NCBI GenBank assembly: GCA_003116875.1
Contig: BCKT01000008.1
Span: 310,001-374,000 of the forward strand
DNA length: 64,000 bases
Direction: 5' to 3'
Origin: Takashimella koratensis
Lineage: Eukaryota > Basidiomycota > Tremellomycetes > Trichosporonales > Tetragoniomycetaceae
The notes beneath the pieces were generated by a model. It saw only the letters and a program-made list of their open reading frames with translations, did no database searches and was not told where the DNA came from. The translations under genes were made by a program, and so were the position numbers. Shown here one piece after another: positions 39,756-50,787 of the stretch; the stretch's first letter is position 1, and every line of letters begins with the position of its first letter.

Positions 39756-41745
39756 ATGATCCGCCCCATCGCCGTCCTACTACTCGCATTCACCGCGTTG
39801 CACTCTGTCGTAGCTGCCGAAGAGCCAGGAGAAGATAGCTTGCAAGGAGTCATTGAACGCGTGAGTCGCGTCGGACTCCTTGACCTACCACGCCCCATCG
39901 GAATGATGACTGCCTGGTCTGGAGGCTGGGAGCCGCTGTGAAGGGCTATCATGTCTCTGGTCGTATACTAGGGAAGGTGAAGACGAGTACTGATGCTGGC
40001 TCTTTCCGTTTGGTGTGCAGAAAATCTCGTTACGGACACACTCGCTCTCCGCGCCATATGTCGATAGCGACCTGCAAAATCGATGGTAAGTTCTTGGCGA
40101 TACCTCCTAACCCAGTCTGAACTGCACTCACATGAAATATGCTGATGCCATTCAGGTGGGACTTTGGTGCCGACACCGTCATCGTATGTCTTGCATTCTT
40201 GGAATGGTGCAACAGACCAACGCTTGGAGATTTGTTCGAGTCGAGCTGACGTGACGATGTAGAACACCAACAAACACGTTCGTTTGACACAGGACAAACC
40301 TTCCCAGACTGGGTGGCTGTGGAGCCGTATGCCCCTGAGCGTATCCAATTGGCAGATGGACGTCGAGTTCAAGGTGCGTCCTAGTTTTGAGGCGAGAAGT
40401 CCATCAGGGCTATATCTACCGCCCTCTACCCCTCGTCTTGGCAGATTGCAAAATTGGTGGAGTACTAATCCCTCATGATAGGTCGATGGGAAGGCGCATA
40501 ACATGTTTGGTGATGGATTCGCTGTTTGGGTAACGAAAGAGCGCGCAGAGGTCGGACCTGTATTTGGAAACAGAGATTACTTCAACGGCCTTGGGATCTT
40601 CTTTGACACGTGAGTACGCTGAACAGGAATCTCATGAGACTGCCTCGCCCTTGCCTTGAACTGCACGCTGACATGTCCAATTCATGACCATTCATCGCCC
40701 CCTATGTTTAGCTACGCGAACTCTCGGCACGCATACTCGTGGCCTCGCGTGACGGCGATGCTCGGTGACGGCACAGCTTCGTATGACCACGACCACGACA
40801 ACGCCGCTCACGAGCTGGCCGGATGTTCGGTGAGTCCTGTATTCCATCACACTGATTCATCACCTTTCTTGTCTGCATATAATGAGAGCAAAAATCGCAA
40901 AGAGAATATACGGCTTACTATGGGTCTACTTGGATAGGAGCAATTCAGGCGTCGCGATGTCCCGACCAAAGCGAGGTTGACATACATCAAAGGCCGCTTG
41001 CTACAGGTGAATGGAATGTCGCAGAGATGAAAGCCGCCTCTGGTCGTCACCGTGCTCTGGAGAAGTATGAACACTGATAATCGTCATCTCCAGCTTAAAC
41101 TGCAGACGAAGAAAGAGGACGAGTGGATGGTCTGTTTCGAAACGGATGTTAAACTTCCCGATGGCCCTTATATCGGCTTCACCGCGCTGACTGGTGACGT
41201 CTCGGACAATCACGAGTGAGCCATCGAGGCTATGGATGAACTATTTTTCTCTCAGACCATAGCTGACCGTAACCCCAGCATCGTGTCGATCTCTACATAC
41301 TCGGCTACCCTGACGCAAGAGTACAAGAACTCGATCAAGCAGTCGCCAATGGCTGCGGACTCGATTGTCAGTGGACGAGGGGGCAAGGCGAGCCGAAAGG
41401 GACGACCAGCGTCGAGGGACGGCAAGTCGAGTGGAGCAGGCTGGTTCTTGTTCATCCTCAAGGTAAGCACGGGGTCTGGTTCGGATGAGGAGTGGGAAGG
41501 CCGGTCACGTGTTTGATATGGACAACGATGTGCTCACCGTCGCAGATTATTGGCTTCTTGGCATTTGTCGCGTTTGGTGTGGCTGCATACGTGAGTGAAG
41601 GGACTGCGGCTAGTCGCACGATCCAGGATTGGTATTCGGCTTGAGACGGCTTGAGATGGCTTGGTACAAGTTGAGCTAATACGTGGAATCGATGCAGCGG
41701 ACATACACTGCGCAAAAGAAAACCAGTCGCCCAGCATACTTCTGA
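39756..41745 (+). CDS. L-type lectin cargo receptor (VIP36/ERGIC-53 family), 340 aa
   Basis: Exons 39756-39860, 40021-40085, 40156-40183, 40263-40373, 40482-40609, 40712-40829, 40938-41006, 41094-41215, 41279-41462, 41546-41590 and 41698-41745. Type I membrane protein cycling between ER and Golgi and binding N-glycans. Signal peptide at 1-20 (MIRPIAVLLLAFTALHSVVA). Lectin core: LWSRMPLSVSNWQMDVEFK, HNMFGDGFAVWVTKER, FGNRDYFNGLGIFFDTYAN and YDHDHDNAAHELAGCS. The Ca and sugar-binding Asp and Asn positions are present. A Lys/Arg/Ser stalk, one transmembrane span (FILKIIGFLAFVAFGVAAY) and a short tail ending RPAYF complete it. The tail lacks KKxx but ends in two aromatic residues, as ER-exit signals do. 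Confidence 0.93.
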
Positions 41746-44212
41746 GGCGGTCTTGCCGATAATCGGACTTTCACGAAGACATGACGAGACGAGACGAGAC
41801 TGGTCGAGGCGGAAGCGAGGAGAGGAATCAGGGCGTAGACTGTAGGGTATCCGGTAGCCAGTAGGGGTTGAAACGTTGACGTTATGCATCCCGTACCATG
41901 ACCTATGCTACCAGAACCTAGACTAGGTCAACACGCTGAACCAACGTGGGCAACAACGTCGCACCGACACGGCCGTGGACGAGGTACGAGCCGGGCGGAG
42001 AGAGAGAGTGAGGGGTGGAGGTGTGCACACCGGTGTATGGAAGTTTGGGAAGTCCAAATAAGTGGACTCTACCCGGTGGCAGCGTTGTAATTGATCGTGA
42101 CACTGGCGCGCGGGACAGACCCCTGGCGAAGGTGATGGTGGGCCTGGCCCGACCTGACGAGAGAGCTCACCCTGGCTCACCCTGCACCTGGTCCACCCGT
42201 GGCCGTACTTCACGGCGGCCGTGTGGAAATAGCTTTTCGGAGGGGGTTGAGCCAATCAGATCCAACGTGCATGACGAGTAAGAAACCCCGTACAGAAGGG
42301 AGGCTGCGCAATCGGGGCTACATGCTGATTTGGGAAGAGAGGAGAAAGAGCCTCGGGCTGTTTGACGAGGATCTCGTCTTGGTTGACCGATGACACCGAG
42401 TTTTTACTGGATCTGGAGAGGTTGTGGGGTTTTGGGCCAAGTGTATGCCCGTTGGTCTCGGTCAGGTCAAACGCCTTGGACCTCCCGGGATCGCCGCTGT
42501 TCAAGCCCAGGTACGTTACCTCGAAATCCGTGGGAAAGGTTAATGCGGCAAGGGGCCAGAGGAGTCAGGTTGAGCGAGCAGATCGCAGCACCACAGGTAC
42601 CCGGGGGTAGGGGGTAAAGGTTCCGAACGCATGGGTTGCTGAGCTAGCTACAGTATATGCTCTATCACACTTGCTCGGACCTGATGGCTAGGTACAGAAC
42701 AATACGGGGACCACCACCCCTTTCTACAGCATTGAAGCTCTCATGTTTCGGTCGCGCGCAGTTGGCAGTCTAAAAGACCTCGGGACGTCTAACCACTTTG
42801 TACCAGAATAGAATTAGCCTCGGAGGCAAATCCAACTGAGACCATTTAGACTGCGCAAAAGTGTCTCGGATTTTCATTAGCAGCTTGCCGAGGTCGAGGA
42901 GATGCGGCAAGTGGGCGACGTCGTCGACGTCGGTTGGCGGATAGATCGTGGATGCATGGATGTATGGGTGGGTGTAAGCCGAGAGGAGAGGGGGGGGAGG
43001 GTTGGGTGGTGGGGGTTAAGGGCTGAGTGGTGTCGTGGGTCCCGTCGCACTCCCGTTTTCGGACATTAATTAATCGACCTTCTCGGGTCCTCTGCCTGGC
43101 CACCACATGTCTCACTCCCGGAATCAGGACAGCTCTCGACCGACCCGAACGAAGGTCTGCTTCGAATACCTCGGACGCTGCGGCAGATCACCTCGGCCCA
43201 GGGCTCTCCGGGACGGGTTCTCAGGGGAATTGCGTGCCGGGATACCGCCCGGCAGAGCTAGTGGGTCCTCGATTGGCTCGTGCTGTCTGAAACATGACCT
43301 TGATTCACCGAGACTGTCACTTCCTCAGCGCAGTCACATCTACCCACCATACACTCAGCATCCATCCACAAGCATACAGTAGACCAATCTTTACTCACTG
43401 CCTGCACTCACCCTCTGCTCTGACGCGTTCAGAACCAATCGCCCCTGTCCATCCCATCCGAGACATTCGACCACTGCTGCTTAAAAATTATTCCTCGCTG
43501 CTTCCTACCATCACTTGAGACATCATCGTCCATCCCGCATAGGACGCCCCTGGCTCCCGTCTACATCGCTACTACTCTGCTCATCCAACCCCCTACTCAC
43601 CTTACCCCTCTCTGCTCGGATCGATCCAGCTCACATTAATGCGAGACAACTGCCTATTTCGAAACGGGACCTCCCCGCTTCACCACCTCGCCCTTCTCTC
43701 CACTCTAGCTCTCCCACCTTTCCCCTCTCTCGTCACTCCACACTCACCAACACGAGCTACCAGACCCAGATCCTCTGACCTCACCCGCCGTCATGATCAG
43801 ACCCCTCAATCCACTCGCTCAGGACTGCGGTCGCGGGACGCGATGGTCCATTCTGGATCCTGTCACCGGGAGCAGCCACAACGCGCCCTCGAGAGAATTT
43901 TGCTTGCTCAATGATCGGTCACCAAAGATCGAGACCATCGCCCAACCCGACCTCAACATGTTATATCAATACTGAGATCTGACGACTGACATCCCCCCAA
44001 TTTTCCCCCCCTCCCCCAACTCTCTCTCATTCTTTCTTTCATCACCCCACCACACACAGTCATTTGATCACCACATAACTCGATCGACTACACGAGAACC
44101 AACCGCGACGACGACCACCAACACAGTCTTTCATCACCTGTCGTCTGCTCGCCACTCCTAGGCAGCAACTTCCCTCCTCTTCCTCCTCCCTCCCCTACTC
44201 CCGCCACACACA
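41746..44212. other. Gene-poor 2.5-kb region upstream of the PriA-like gene
   Basis: No spliced gene model could be built on either strand. Several frames of 60-110 codons overlap one another without recognisable content. The last 700 bp is pyrimidine-rich, with many short ATG frames on the plus strand (for example 43515-43778 and 43793-43975). This would suit a long 5' leader or a promoter of a highly regulated gene. A non-coding transcript is possible but not visible from sequence. Confidence 0.5.
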
Positions 44213-46465
44213 ATGAAGTTCTCCAACCTCGCCGTCGCTCTCCTTGCCGCGGCTGCGCCGTTTGTCGACGCTCGCGGCAGCCAGCCCAACCGTATCGGCC
44301 GCGCCTCCGTTGCCGCCGTCACCCCTCGTGCTCCCGCCACGCAGATGGCTGAGCGTAACTACGTCAACCTCGGCTGTCTTAACCCGATCTCGGTCCTTGC
44401 CTGCACGCTCAAGCTCCAGAACACCAACGCAGACTGCACCTGTGGAAGTGAGGCGACCACCACTTCGTCCACCAAGGCCGCTACCTCCACCTCTGCTTCC
44501 AAAGCCGCTTCTTCTTCCGCTGTCCCGTCATCAGTCGGCGGAGTCTGCATCAACTTCCTTGCTATCGCCGAGTGCTACCTCGAGGGCAAGTCGACTAACG
44601 GTGACTGCTCATGCGCTTCCTCTTCTTCCGCCACCGTCCCCGTTGGTGGCAGCACAAGCTGCAAGAACTCCAACTCGCTCGCCAACTGCTGGTCTTCCGG
44701 CTACGGTTGCGACAACTCGTGTAACTGCGTGAGCGCGTCGACCTCGACCTCATCTTCCAAGTCGACCGCGGCGCCTAGCTCGTCCTCGTCTTCCAAGACT
44801 TCTTCCGCCGCCGCCACTACCTCGTCCTCGTCCGCCGTCTGCACCAACTGGCTCTCAATTGCTGAGTGTTTCCTCGAGGGCAAGGGCACCAACGGTGACT
44901 GCTCTTGCTCTTCGTCGTCCCCGAGTTCCTCCATTCCCGGCGGCACCTCGTCTTGCAAGAACTCAAACTCGCTCGCTACTTGCTGGTCTTCAGGCAAGGG
45001 ATGCAACTCCGACTGCTCGTGCGCTTCCACTACTTCGTCCTCCAAGTCGACCGCCGCCCCGACTTCCTCGTCGTCTTCCAAGGCCTCCACCACCTCGTCC
45101 ACCCCGGCCGCCACCTCTTCGTCCGCCTCGGTCTGCACCAACTGGCTCTCCATCGCCGAATGCTACCTCGAGGGCAAGGGTGTGAACGGCGACTGCTCCT
45201 GCTCGTCTGGCTCCCCGAGTTCCTCGATCCCTGGCGGCTCGTCTTCTTGCAAGAACTCCAACTCGCTCGCAACCTGCTGGTCTTCAGGCAAGGGATGCAA
45301 CTCCGACTGCTCTTGCTCTTCGACTTCCTCGTCGTCCTCCAAGTCGTCGACTTCCACCGCGGCCTCGACCACCTCCAAGTCATCCACCACCTCGAGCGCT
45401 CCCGCTGCGACCTCCTCGACTTCGTCCGTCTGCACCAACTGGCTCTCGATCGCCGAATGCTACCTCGAGGGCAAGGGCGTGAACGGTGACTGTTCTTGCT
45501 CTTCGTCTTCGCCTAGCGTCCCCGGTGGTTCCTCTTCATGCAAGAACTCGAACTCGCTTGCCACCTGCTGGTCTTCCGGCTGGGGCTGCAACAGCGACTG
45601 TTCGTGCTCTTCCACCTCTTCCTCCTCCAAGGCTTCGTCGACCTCGACCTCCTCGACCAAGACCTCATCCAGTGCCACCTCGACCCCGTCTTCGTCGGTC
45701 TGCACCAACTGGCTCTCGATCGCCGAGTGTTACCTCCAGGGCAAGGGTGTTGCCGGTGACTGTTCCTGCTCTGGCACTCCAAGTGTTCCCGGCGGCGGTT
45801 CGAGCTGCACCAACTCGAACTCGCTTGCTACCTGCTGGTCTTCAGGACGGAGCTGTGACTCCAAGTGCTCTTGCACGACCACCTCGTCCAGCTCTTCCTC
45901 GACCTCGTCGTCGTCCATGACCATCCCTTCGTCCGTCGGCAAGTGCACCAACGTTGCTTCTATCGAAGCGTGCGTTCTCAAAGGCCTCGGTGTCAACTCG
46001 GACTGCTCTTGCGACACCTGCAGCTACCTCACCCAGTGGGAGTGCGCCCTCCAGTACGGCGGTACCCTCGACGGCAACTGCAACTGTGTCAAGCCATCGG
46101 GCTCTCGTCGTCGTCGTGACCAGACTGTCTCCAACAACCTCTGCCCCAAGTCCATGTCCGCCTGCAAAGTCGAGACCGGCATCAGCTCCAAGTTCTCTGG
46201 TAGCTTCGAGTGCCTTGACCTCACTTCCAACATCGACTCGTGCGGCGGTTGCGTCTCCGAGGGTCTCGGCCAGGACTGCACGGCCATCGAGGGCGCCGGT
46301 GACGTCGGCTGTATCAACTCCAAGTGTGTTGTCTCGTCCTGCATGCGCGGCTGGTCGCTCTCTGCCAACGGAACCGCTTGTGTCCCGACTAGCAACAAGG
46401 CTCGTCTCAGCTCGAAAATCGCCATGGGTTCGCTCAAGGGTGTCGAGAAGTTCTGGGGCTTTTAA
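44213..46465 (+). CDS. Secreted Cys/Ser-rich repeat protein with PriA-like C-terminus, 750 aa
   Basis: A single intronless frame. Signal peptide MKFSNLAVALLAAAAPFVDA. Then a run of modules, each C-(I/T)N-(F/W)L-(S/A)IAEC(Y/F)LEGK-x-x-NGDCSC, then SCKNSNSLATCWSSG and GCNSDCSC. At least five are well conserved, with divergent first and last ones. They are joined by Ser/Thr/Ala linkers that are probably O-mannosylated. After SRRRRDQ, a possible Kex2-type site, the C-terminal domain reads NNLCPKSMSACKVE, FECLDLTSNIDSCGGCVSEG, then CTAIEGAGDVGCINSKC, CMRGWSLSANGTACV. This matches the PriA family of basidiomycete cell-surface proteins. No GPI signal is evident. Probably a wall or adhesion protein; ligand unknown. 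Confidence 0.88.
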   Translation: MKFSNLAVALLAAAAPFVDARGSQPNRIGRASVAAVTPRAPATQMAERNYVNLGCLNPISVLACTLKLQNTNADCTCGSEATTTSSTKAATSTSASKAASSSAVPSSVGGVCINFLAIAECYLEGKSTNGDCSCASSSSATVPVGGSTSCKNSNSLANCWSSGYGCDNSCNCVSASTSTSSSKSTAAPSSSSSSKTSSAAATTSSSSAVCTNWLSIAECFLEGKGTNGDCSCSSSSPSSSIPGGTSSCKNSNSLATCWSSGKGCNSDCSCASTTSSSKSTAAPTSSSSSKASTTSSTPAATSSSASVCTNWLSIAECYLEGKGVNGDCSCSSGSPSSSIPGGSSSCKNSNSLATCWSSGKGCNSDCSCSSTSSSSSKSSTSTAASTTSKSSTTSSAPAATSSTSSVCTNWLSIAECYLEGKGVNGDCSCSSSSPSVPGGSSSCKNSNSLATCWSSGWGCNSDCSCSSTSSSSKASSTSTSSTKTSSSATSTPSSSVCTNWLSIAECYLQGKGVAGDCSCSGTPSVPGGGSSCTNSNSLATCWSSGRSCDSKCSCTTTSSSSSSTSSSSMTIPSSVGKCTNVASIEACVLKGLGVNSDCSCDTCSYLTQWECALQYGGTLDGNCNCVKPSGSRRRRDQTVSNNLCPKSMSACKVETGISSKFSGSFECLDLTSNIDSCGGCVSEGLGQDCTAIEGAGDVGCINSKCVVSSCMRGWSLSANGTACVPTSNKARLSSKIAMGSLKGVEKFWGF
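44540..45900 (+). repeat. Tandem coding repeats, about 270-330 bp units
   Basis: Five well-conserved copies of the WLSIAECYLEGKG ... CWSSG ... CSC module, with near-identical DNA in copies 3-5. Linker lengths differ. Such repeats are prone to copy-number change. Confidence 0.85.
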
Positions 46466-46994
46466 ATAAAATAGGCAAAACAACATCAACTCTAACGATA
46501 ACGACCTCCTTCTCCTTCTTCACCAAAAGAGCACCCAACGGACAATTACCCTTCGACTACCCTCGTCGACTCTGTGCTCGCTCTATCACCTGCCTAGCCC
46601 CAACTTCATCTTTTCACGACACATTTCGAACTTTTCCTGCTCCTCTGATAGACCTTTGGGCACTTCTTGTACGCATAGCATTTTTCACTTGACACGTAGC
46701 TTCTTCCATCCTCACTTGAGGCTGAACTTTTTTCTTGGCTTTGGCCAGTGTATATACCCAGGTAGCTACGGCACCTCTGATTCTATAATGCACGACAATA
46801 TAGATTTGAACACTTGTCTGGAACACGAGCAAAACTAACCGCCCAGCAACATCTGGTACCACTGATGACTCTAGGTCGGCTCATCGATATCATACATGAC
46901 TAGTGTGCTCGATACAAGATACGGTACTGTATGTACAACTCCCAATGATCGTCTGAACCAACACCACATCAACCTACCTCAACCTCACTCACCC
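46466..46994. other. Convergent 3' flank
   Basis: Lies between the 3' ends of the PriA-like gene and ATG101. No gene seen. Confidence 0.55.
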
Positions 46995-48520
46995 CTACCC
47001 TGCGCCGGTCCCACCTGCACCTCCTCCCGTTCCTCCACTACTCCGACTAAACGCGGCCCCGACTGCTCTCCCTCCCCATCCTACCCCTGCACCTGCCTTT
47101 GCCCCCACCGCCAGGAGCCCATCTTTGGCTTGTTCTAGATACCCCATTGGCCCTGAACTTGTTCCCGTTCCAGACCCTGCTCCAACCATTGGCGCCGACG
47201 CCCTCCTCGCGTCTCCGGCACCGACCATGCCCCCTCCTCCCCCTCCTCCGCCGGCCGAGCCCGCACCAGCGCCCGTCCCGCTGGTCGCTCGGCTGTGGCC
47301 GTACCCGTACCCGTAACCGTATCCGTGCGAACCCGGGGCTGAGCTGAGGGGAGCGGGCGACGCAACGTCTTTCGCAGTGGCCGTGGCTTGCGTGGTGGTC
47401 GATGGGACAGGAGCAGGTGGAGGGGATAGCAAGCGTACAGGGCCGAGGGGAGGGGAGTTCGGAGCGAAGAGCTCGCTAGGTGGTGGCGGTGATATTAAGA
47501 TCTGGCAAAAGTGTAAGGTAGGAGTAAGTTAGGTCTTCAAGAAGGTGGGGATCCAGATGAGGACTTACCTGATGTGAGAGGTTGTTTTGCTCCTGAAAGG
47601 CAAAGACAACGCAGGACGAAGTATCGAAGAAAAGGACACAAGGCGGTGAGATCAAGCGAGACCTAGTCAGCGGCAACTCCAACAGCCAGCTAAGCAAACC
47701 AACCTAACGCTACTCACTCCCGATCCTACCAAAGGCGGCACATTCCCCTTATTCTCAGAACAAAACGAGACCAGCTGGAACAGCGCACCCGTCAATGCTC
47801 CCGGTGGCGTCCGCGATGCGAAATCAATCGTAACAAGGTGTTCTTCCCACGGTACGAGCTCCTCAGTGACTGCGAACCATCCCTTGCGATTTTTACGCTG
47901 TAAGAAGACCACGGCGATCTAGTGAGAGTGTCAGATACGTTGCCACAACACGCAGCAAGATCGCAGAGGGGAACTGGATGGAGCTGAATCAGTCGCCAGT
48001 GCGGAGAGGTGGAGAGGGCTTACCTCGCCGCTGTGTGCGCCAGCCTCAATGAACGCCTGTGCAAACTCGTCCGTCTTTGCTGCAATCTCCTTCTCCAGCT
48101 CCCGACTCGATGCATAAGCCTAACCAGCCAAGTTCAGCTACCAGCTCTCATCCTTAAGCAAAAGCCGAGGCAAGCAGGGTAGATGCGAGGTAGCTGTAGA
48201 TATTGCCCAACTCACTACATGCGCATCAAGGAAATCGTCCGTGTCAGGCTCGACGTTGTCCAAGTTTCGATGAAAGAAGATTGCGTAGAGCACGTATCGA
48301 AGTAATGCTTTCGCCTGGGTCCTCTCCACTCGCTGTAACCAGGGATGAGTTGGAGTTGGGTCAGCCCCTCAGCTCTGTGACCTGCTCCTGCTCCGGTAAC
48401 GCTCGCTCGCAACTACCACCTGACCTTCCCGCCCATGATCTCGCTCAATCGATGACCCCATATCCCATCTCTGTTGGCGTTTCCCTCACTCACCAGCTTG
48501 ATGTGGTTGACCGTGTCCAT
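46995..48520 (-). CDS. ATG101: Autophagy protein Atg101 (HORMA), 323 aa
   Basis: Exons 48494-48520, 48216-48332, 48024-48119, 47718-47918, 47569-47592 and 46995-47501; all phases close. Atg101 pairs with Atg13 in the autophagy initiation complex of fungi other than budding yeast. Core: MDTVNHIKL joined to RVERTQAKALLRYVLYAIFF, then HRNLDNVEP. Next LEKEIAAKTDEFAQAFIEAG, VVFLQRKNRKGWFAVTEE, and VPWEEHLVTIDF, which includes the Trp of the family's WF region. It ends the HORMA part with NNLSHQILISPPP. The last 120 residues are a Pro- then Gly-rich, GYGYGYG-containing tail not typical for Atg101. The start is the less certain part. Confidence 0.85.
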
Positions 48521-48735
48521 GAGTGGTGGTGGCTTATCGCTTGGACGATGTGGAATATCCCCGGTTCATCTGGTCTTTGGATGGGGGCTTTTTCCTCTTT
48601 CCGTCCCTTGAATTGCTAAGAGCGACCCCCGAATTTCCATCTACTAGTCTTGGCTTTGTGCGTTTCGCCATCCATCCACATCCACATCCACATCCACCTC
48701 CATCTCGACCCATCTGGCCAACGACTCGCCCGACA
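48521..48735. promoter_or_regulatory. Short divergent promoter ATG101 / IST3
   Basis: About 215 bp separates the two starts. It holds a (CCACAT)n repeat near 48675-48700. Confidence 0.6.
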
Positions 48736-50592
48736 ATGAAGTGAGTAAAGAGCACAGCACACCCAGCCAGGAGCCCGGTAGCTCCAGCATCTAGGTCTGA
48801 AATATGGCAAGAGTCAATCACCGGTTCTTAACGAGTACCCTCTCGCTGACCTGCCCCAGCTCGATCGCAGAGATCAACAGGATCAACCAACGCGAACTCG
48901 AGCTCGGCGTCAAGGGATCATGGCACGACCAATACAAAGGTGAGCACGGCGAGGAGTGTATTCAAGGCTTTGCATGGTGTATGAGATGATATAGGAGCTG
49001 ATATCGATTGATGTTGGGTAGATTCGGCATACGTGTTTGTAGGCGGGCTCGCATATGAGCTCACGGAAGGGGATGTGATCACCATCTTCTCTCAGTAAGT
49101 CTTGCGTCTCCCTTTTGTCCCTTCATCTCTTCCTCCTTCACATCTCACATCTTGACTCGTTTGATTCCCCTTCGCCTCAGTGTATCTGCTTTTCACTTGT
49201 GCGGAATTCTCAAAAGCCCACGGCTAACAACTCGCAGATTCGGTGAAATCGCAGACGTCAACTTGCCTCGTGATAAAGAGACGGGAAAGACCAAAGGGTT
49301 CGGGTTCTTGATGTATGTCGATCAGAGGTCGACAGTCTTGGCTGTGGACAATATGAATGGTGCGCAGGTCGTGGGGAGGACCATCAGGGTGAGTAAGAGT
49401 AAGCGAAGAGAGTAAGAGAAATGGCTAGCGGTTGGATCTGCGGAGGAAGTGAAGAAGACGAGGTGAAGGCTTCAATGGAGTTTTCTGACAGCTGTGCGCT
49501 TAGGTCGACCATTGTCGAGAGTACAAGCATCCGGGGAAGAGGAATGACGAAGGGGAATACGAGGAACCTGATAAGCCGACGTACAACGCTCTCCCGCCCG
49601 AACTGGATCGTGAGTCTCATGGGGTGGCAAAATTCTGTTACATCTCTCATCCTTCAACAAAATCAACCATATCATCCCACACCTACGGCTTTTCATCTCT
49701 CTGCTTTCTGCCTAACTTTCTACTGACCTATCTCCCAGAACCAGACGCCGAATCAGAAGCTGCTCCGTCCGAAGCTGACTCTCTCGACGAAGAAGATCCG
49801 ATGGCCGCGTTCCTCCGTGAGCAGAAGAAGGCAGCGAAAGCGATTACTACGGGAGATGGGAAGCGGAAGCGCGGGGAGGGGAAGGAAGGGAAAGATGAGC
49901 GAGCAAAGAGAAAGGAAGAGAAGCGAGCGAGGAAGGAGGAGCGCGCGAGTATTAGGGAAGAGCGGAAGCGAGGGATGAGAAGCGGAGTGGGGCTCACGAG
50001 GGATGAGGAGGAGAGTGAGAGTGAGAATGAGAGTGAGGGCGAGAGGTATAAGGCGAAAGTCAGGGAGATGGGGAAGGATGGTAAAGGGTTTGAAAGGCGA
50101 GAAAGGGAGAGAGCAGAGTCGAGGAGAGATGAAGAGAGGGCCGAACCCAGGCGGAGGGAGGATGACCGACGACCGGACCGCGACGAGCGGGGAGATCGAC
50201 AAGATGGCGGGAGAGGAGGGCCTCGTGACGATGACGGATACGAGGGTCGCGACCGACGGAGAGAACCTGAACGAGCGACGGGTCGGGACGATCGGGGAAG
50301 TTACGATCGTCGAGGCGCTGATCGCGAGCGCGAGCGGGACCGCGATAGGGAGCGAGACCGAGACTGGGACCGTCGTGAACGGGTCGGAGGACGTGACCGA
50401 GAAGACGAGCGAGAGTACCGACGTCCGGAAGGCCCAAAGAACGGGAACGGGAATGGGGCCGACCGAGGGCCGAGGGATCATGCCCGGAGAGACGAACGGC
50501 GAGATGGGGATCGCCGGAGAGAAGAGTACGGGCGAGATGATCGGGGCGACCGGGGTGCGCGGGATAGAGGCTGGGATCGCGAAAGGCGATGA
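48736..50592 (+). CDS. IST3: Spliceosomal RRM protein Ist3/Snu17 (RBMX2), 422 aa
   Basis: Exons 48736-48740, 48860-48939, 49022-49094, 49238-49388, 49504-49609 and 49739-50592. Component of the RES complex that helps pre-mRNA retention and splicing. Start MNSIAEINRINQRELELGVK is typical for the family. RRM about residues 30-105, with RNP2 YVFVGGL (32-38) and RNP1 KGFGFLMY. After it comes the conserved VDHCREYKHPGKR, which binds Bud13 and Pml1. A long RD/RE/RS-rich tail follows that budding-yeast Ist3 lacks but RBMX2 has. The first coding exon is only five bases (ATGAA), and the splice restores AAC TCG. Confidence 0.93.
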
Positions 50593-50787
50593 AGAGTTGC
50601 AGCGGGCGATGTCTGAGTGTTGGCGATGGCCAGTCTGTAGCTTGTCTAGCGTATATGCACTCGCACTCATGACCTGGTTGACCTTGGGTGTCAAAATCTC
50701 ATGATGCCGACCTCTGCCTCCTCAGTCCCCTTCCCCTCTCTCTGTTCTCTCTATCGCCAACGTGCAGCGCGCTCAAGCGATGAACGA

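Noticed and set aside
40030..40504. Minus frames across the lectin gene introns
   Set aside because: Antisense to a well-supported spliced lectin with all family motifs.
44359..46489. Long open frames antisense to and out of frame with the secreted repeat protein
   Set aside because: They arise from the Ser/Thr-rich, GC-biased codons and tandem repeats of the real gene. The frames lack starts in context and have extreme Glu, Val or Arg composition.
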